Shown: in pieces, positions 53,570 to 60,467 of the stretch
Numbering within the stretch: the stretch's first letter is position 1
How the letters are laid out: every line of letters begins with the position of its first letter
NCBI GenBank assembly: GCA_036365145.1
Contig: JAEOAD010000029.1
Coordinates: forward strand, 26,520,001-26,584,000
Direction: 5' to 3'
DNA from: Orientallactaga sibirica
Lineage: Eukaryota > Chordata > Mammalia > Rodentia > Dipodidae
DNA: 64,000 nt
The notes under the pieces: model-generated
Told to the model about the DNA's origin: nothing
What the model saw: the letters and a program-made list of their open reading frames with translations, nothing else
Databases searched by the model: none
Program-made: the position numbers and the translations under genes

Positions 53570-56500
53570 TTGCAAATAAATAAATAAAGTATTTTTTTAA
53601 GTTAGAAGGGATATTGTACAGTGCTTTCCAAACCTGGGGCTTGATGGGTTTTGTTTGGGAGGTTGGCCATTAGTTTTCCACATTCTGTGAGGACAGAAAT
53701 TGATAGAAATTTATTCCCATGTTGTCTTCTTTCCTAAAAGGTCTAAAAAGTCAGCATGAAGTCAGGGTATCCTACAATGTATAACAAGCCTGCCTAGAAT
53801 TTACAGACTCCTACTGTCTGGCTTCCTGAATACAACTAAACTAAAGGTTGGGAAAGGGAGCCACCATAAATGCAGGGAAGACAAGCAAATAGAAGTACGA
53901 GCCCTCCTAGTGTTAGCCAAGCTGTTTACGTTAACAAGCTAGGCTGGGCCACACATCCCAATAGGCCAATTAGACAAGAAATAGAGAAAGTAAATGTATG
54001 TGATATGGCTATAAGAGGAACAGATAAAGGTGGTCCAGTGACCCTCTTCCAAGCCCATCTTCTAGATCCTGACATGAAGTTCAGTTTTAAATGGAGTACA
54101 TAGCTAAGCAGTCCTGATTGATGTGTGGTCATTGATCCATCACTGTCTCTGGTCCAGTCTTTCTTGTAAGGTGGTCTGACACGTTGTCAGAACTGTGTGA
54201 ATTCTCTTTGGGGAGAAAAGTTCCTTCTCTGGCTGATACCAGGTCTGCCACCTTTGCCTTTTGCTGGCGTGAGATTCCTGGGGAAATTCCAGTTTCTTGA
54301 GGTGCATTGTTGCACTGATCTCATAGCCAAAGCAAGGAAACAAGCATCTCCTTTACTGAGTTTAGAATGTGTTCATTCACTCCAGAATAGCTGCACTAGG
54401 TGGCTTTTTTCCTCCATTTGTTTTCATTTGAACAAAGGGGAGAATCCCAAACATTGGGCTTAAAGGGTGGTTTTATTTGTGAGAGGAGTATTTTGTTTTG
54501 TCATTTTTTAATGTTCCAAATCTATTTCTGGACTAAACAAAATTTCTGAAGCTCATTTATGCTCTAAAGCAAATGCTTTTTTCTGTGCTTTCCATACAGG
54601 CAAACCGCTGGATAAGGAACAAGGAAAGCAAAAGTGGTTTGAAGATCATTAAGCTGACAGACAGTAACTTCTTAAGAACACTAGAAAATTCCATCCGACT
54701 TGGCTTACCTGTCTTGCTAGAAGAGGTTTGCTTTTCAACTTCTTCTCTCATGCTGTTAGTTCCCGAATGTCAGATGACAGTTGGAATGTTATACAGGCTG
54801 CATCTGTACATACTAAGAATGCCAGTCAACCAGTCAAGTTCACTGTCAAATGGGTCGAACCTATGAGGAGGAATCTGTTGGTCCATCAAGGTTTTCTCTC
54901 CAGTTTTGGTGTTATGAACTTCGGCTTTCCAACACTGTTAATTCTCAAGCCTCAGTGTGGAGCTTAGAGGTTACAAACTCCAGAGCAGCAACACCAACAG
55001 AAGCTGCTGTCTACACACACTTCAGACACTAGTGACATAGTCAGTGGTGTAGAAATTATTTTCTACTTAGGCATAAGGTCAGAAATAGATTAAGTTATGA
55101 GTGTGATAGGAAGGTTTTTGGGTTTTGTTTTTGTGTTTGTTTGCTGGTGTGTTTGTTTTTGAGACAGGCTGTCATGTAGAACAGGTTGACCTTGAACTCG
55201 CTCATTAGATGAATATGACTGTAAATTTCCGATCTTCTATCTCCCGAGTGCTGGGATAACAGGCATGCACCACCACACCTGGTCCATGCTATGCTGGGCA
55301 CCCAACCAGGACTTAGTACATGCTAAACAAGCAATCTATTAACTCACTACATCTCCAGGCCTCAAGAATGAACTTTTGCTTCAAAGGGGAAGAGGGACTG
55401 TTGAGTCAAGATATTCCATTTCCTTACAGGTCACTCCAATAATGGATATTGCTCAAATTGTTCACTCATTCCACAAATGGCAAACAATACAAGTAGGACT
55501 TCTGGGGCTGCACTCACTTGCCTACAAAGCCTAAGGACCCATATTCGACTCTCCAAGTACCACATAAGTAAAATGCACAAGGTGACACAAGCACACAAGA
55601 TCACTCATGCACACAAGGTGGAACACACATCTGGAGTTCGATTGTTGTGGCTGGAGACCCTGGTGCACCAATTTTTTTTTTTTTCTCTCTCTCTCATATA
55701 AAAAATACAAAAGAACAAACAAACAAACAAAAGAATGTCTAAGCCAGGTGTAGTGGCACACGTCTTTAATCCCAGCACTCAAGAGGCAGAGGTAGGAGGA
55801 TGGCTGTGAGTTCAAGGCCACTTTGAGACTTCATGGTGAATTCCAGGTCAGCCTGAGCCAGAGTGAGATCCTACCTCGAAAAACCAAAAGAAAAAAAAAA
55901 AAAAACAGTAGGGCTTCTGTCCTCAATAACAACTCATCTAGTTGGGAACAAAGAAGGCTGAGGTAGGAGGATCGTTGGGAGTTCCAGATCAGCCAGGGCT
56001 AGAATGAGACCCTGCCTTGAAAAAACAAAAACAAAGAAGAGCTTTGAAAGACCAGTGACTAGGCAGCAACAGCCTAGTATGCATCTATAGGATAGTTCAA
56101 TAGGACCCCAATTAGGTGAATGGATAGAGGGGGTGAGATGAGGCTGTGACTTCTGTCTGATCTCAGCCATGAAAAGCTCAGCCAGAAGGGCTTCACAGGA
56201 AGGGAATATATTATGTGTGAAAATCATGGGCACAAGGAGATTGGTTAATGACTGTGCTTTATTTCCTGAGTTTACTATTCTGTTTTTGTTTTTTTTAATT
56301 TTATTTATTTATTTATGTATTTGCAAGATAAACACAAAGAGAGTGAGTATGGCATGCCACAGCCTCCTGCCAGTGCAAACGAATTCCAGATGCATGTGCC
56401 ACTTTATGTATCTTGTTTTTCATGGGTCCTGAGGAATTGAGCCCAGGCCTTTAGGCTTTGCAAAAAAGTGCCTTTAACTACTAAGCCATCTCTTAAGCCC

Positions 56501-59500
56501 CCTGTTCTATTTTTATAAGAGAATAATCAATGAACAACTATGATCAGTTCAACTTTACCCAGAAGTATCTCGGCCTCAGCAGAAAGGATTCTCAGGAATG
56601 GCATGGACCTGAAGTAGCTAAGCTTCATGCACGGTGATAAGGAATAGTAGTTGTTAATATGTTGGCATTCCCAAACAGTTCCCTAGCCTGTGGCCAGTGA
56701 TCACTACACTCAAGATTTTGTTCTCAGTACTTGAACTCATGAATCCTCACTTCAACTTTACAAGGCAGTGTCTATTATTATGGCATTTTTTTCCAATGGA
56801 GAAACTGAGGTATAAAAAGGTTGAAATATCTCAACAGTTTTGAATGCCTAGAAAATCCACAGCAAGTTATCATACTTCCCAGTCAATCTATGGAGAACAC
56901 AAAACCTCAAATTTTGGTTTAGGCCAACACAGGGGAGGTGCTCTAATGGACCCCAGGCCATTCCCTGAAGTCATAGGAGAGAGGGAGGCCTCTGGAAGTC
57001 TTTGTCACAGTTATGTTAGCCTCAAGCTGTCCTCTCAAACCCAGGTTTACTTTGGAACATAAGAGATCCTAAGAGACATCCTAAGATGTGGACAAAAGCC
57101 ATCTGTGGTATTCTACTCTTTGGCAGGAAGGTTTAAAAAATATATATATATATATATTCTATAAGCAGAAAGACAGAGAATGAGAATGGGTGTACCAGGT
57201 TCTCTTGTCACTGCAAATTAACTCCAGATACATGGTCCACTTTGTGCATCTAGCTTTATGGGTACTGGGGATTAGAACCCTGGCCATCAGGTTTTGCATG
57301 CAAGCACCTTTAATCACTGCAGCCATCTTCCCCAGTCCAGCAGGAGGGTTTGACCTGAAGCAAAGCACTCCTAGGCATCCATGCCCTAGCAAATGACAGG
57401 ACATTGCAGCTGGCCATCCCCTGCTCACCAGGACATGAGATCATTTGCATTTTACACCTAGTTGCTTTCTGCATTTGCCAGGGTAATGCTTGGCCTCCAC
57501 CCTCTCAGTAGTGTGCAATCAATCTAGTCTATGGCAGTCAGCATTTACTAAAAATACAGATTTTCTAAAAACACATATTGAACAAGGGTAAATTTTATCT
57601 TATAAAATCATGGTTTAGGAATTTAGATGTATGGGAGCTGGGAATGGCTATCAGTAAAGGGTTTGCCATGCAAGCCTGAAGACCTGAGCTTGAATGCCCA
57701 GCATCCATGTGAAATGTCAACTGTAGTGGCATGCACCTGTAATTCAAGCACTGGGGAGACAGAGAGAGGAGAGGATCCCTGGAGAAAGCTGGCAAGCTAG
57801 TCCAGCTGAATTAGCCAGCTCCAGATTAAGTTGAAAGACCCATTCCAAAACTAAGGAGAAGAATGACTGAGGAAGACAATCAACTTCTGGCCCCCACACA
57901 TGTGCATGTGCTCCTACACATACATGTGCCCACACACATATGAACACATATAGGCACACACTACACATAAATATGCAAAAAAAAGTTTTTAAAGGATTTA
58001 CATGTCACAATGTGAAACAGACTTACTGCTATGAATTGCAGTCAAAGTTTGAAAACCCTTAGGCAACAGGACCACATCTTATACTTGACATAAAGATGTT
58101 CCTATGAGGACTGGAGAGATGGCTTAGCGGTGAAGGCACTTGCCTGTGAAGCCTAAGGACCCACATTGGATGTCTCTCCAGATCCCATGTAAGCCAGAAG
58201 CACAAAGGTGAGACAGGTGCAAAGTTGCACATGCCCACTAGGTGGCACAAGCATCTAGAGTTCGATTGCAGTGGCTGAGGCCTGCCAATTCTCTCTTGCT
58301 CTAGCTCAAACTGTTTCTTAAAAAAATAAAATAAAAGATGTCCCTATGAGATCTGTAGGCAATGTTTGCATATCTGCTTTTTAACCAACAATTATATTGA
58401 CTTTGAGGAAGACAGAGAACATAAATGTCAGGCAGAATAATGGAGGGAGGGGCCCACAACTTTTTCCAGCAAAGAGCCAGATAGTAAACATTGTAGGTCT
58501 AACAGACCTTACATGTTCTTATACATAGTCCTTTTTGTTTTGTTTTGGGTTTTCTGGGGGTTGGGGGTGATCATTTGTCATTCAGTTGAAATGGTTAAAA
58601 AAATTCTCAGCCACAGGGACCAAAGTTGGCCTGGGAGTGTAGTTTGCCAACCTCTGATAAAAAATAATCATAAAATGATCAGACTTCAACCTGTTGGGGA
58701 TGGCTGGGGGGTCACCCTGTAATGGGGAGAATTTGGATTCCAGGGTGCTTTCTGGAACCCCAAGCCCTGAGTTCATATCTGTGAACTAACCAAAGAATTG
58801 GCAATTCCAGATTCAAGAAAATGGTTTTTAAAATACCATGTTATTCAGATTTTAGAAAGATGTGGGGAAGGGAGAAACCTGGGGGGAAAGGAAGAGAAGG
58901 TAAAGTGGGGAGAAGAGATGTAAAGCACATGGAGTCCAAAAGCCCATGTAGGCCACGTGTAGCCCAGGAGCTCACATAAACGACCATGGATCTTAGGCGG
59001 GGAAAAAACACAAAAAGGGATTTTAAAAACGTGTGCTTCCAAAATAATTAAAAGCGAAGGCAGTGGGCTGGAGAGAAGGCTTAGTGGCTAAGTGTTTGCC
59101 TGTGAAGTCTAAGGACCCTGGTTCGAGGCTCGATTCTCCAGGTCCCACGTAAGCCAGATGCACAAGGTGGCACATGCATCTGGAGTTCATTTGCAGTGGC
59201 TGGAGGCCCTGGTGCACCCACATTCTCTCTCTCTCTCTCTCTCTCGCTCTTGCTCTCAAATAAATAAATAAAAATAAAAAATAAATTTTAAAAAAAGTGA
59301 AGGCAGTAATAAAAGATGAAAAGTGTCTCTTTCCACCCCAGCCAGAGTGGGAGCAATATCTTACCCATCTGAAGACCGAAAAAACATTGCTGCCAGTTCT
59401 AGAGAGAGAAAAAAATGCCTCTCTCTGTGTGTCCGGGGGGGGGGGGGGGAGGCAGGGATGTACTTTAGAATTTGCACCACTATAATTGGACACACCTACA

Positions 59501-60432
59501 CCAGGTGTCCTAGCCCATTGGCCTGGGCTTAGAGGAGAAATCCACTCACTCTGGGGCAGCATGCATGCTCAAGAGAGTTCTAATTGGATGATTTGTGCAA
59601 GCACTAATTTCCTGGCCTGACACAGGCGAGGCGAGGCAAGGCCAATTGGGATAGGCGTCACAAGGGTGTGATGTCCTATGATCCCTCCCTTTAAGGTACG
59701 TCCTGAACCTGACTAGCTTAACTAACTGCCTATCATGGAGCCTGTAAGGTTTGGGAGTGACCAAGACCACGCAAACCACTCTGAGGCAAAGATGAAAGCT
59801 TTTATTAGGGAAAAGCATAAGCTGCCAGGACTCTCCAGAGCGGAGCACAGCCCACCTGAGTTTTCAGATAGTGGGCTTTATAGGGCTTCTTTAGTTGGGG
59901 GACTATGAAGAAGGGAAAAAGCTGAATAAGAAAGGTTCCTTTAGGGGAGATCTAGGACAGCCAGGATGTGACACCAGAACAGTGATCAGGAGATTTATGA
60001 GATAAGGGGACAGGAAACCATGACCTTGGGACATTGTTAGGCAAGGAATGGATCATGGCTGGGCAGTTTCTTGAGGAATGTGGATAATTCACTTCCTTAT
60101 GTCTCTGTCGCCAACCTGCTGTTCTTGGTGACTCCATTTTGGGAGTCTGCCCCAACCTAACAGAACCCCCACAACCCTGCAGTGACTTCATGCACCCTGT
60201 TTCTCTTAGCTTATTTCTGATGGGGTGAATAGTATGTAAGATTAGTTTAAATAAATGTACCACTTTTATATGGTCCTATTTCCTTATACAATTGATCAAA
60301 TAATCACCAGAACATTTACTGTTATTAATATGAGGACATTAATCAATACATAGCCAATGAAAACACAGTTGTTCAAAGTTTGAGGCCTTTAAGGAATTTC
60401 GACAAGTTGATGCCATCCATTTTTTAAAATAT

Positions 60433-60467
<35 letters not shown>

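Noticed and set aside
59023..59562. Longest minus-strand open frame (179 codons)
   Set aside because: It runs through a B2-type SINE and its CT-rich tail ([11 protein letters not shown] stretch). There is no domain and no splice context; an artefact of repeat sequence.
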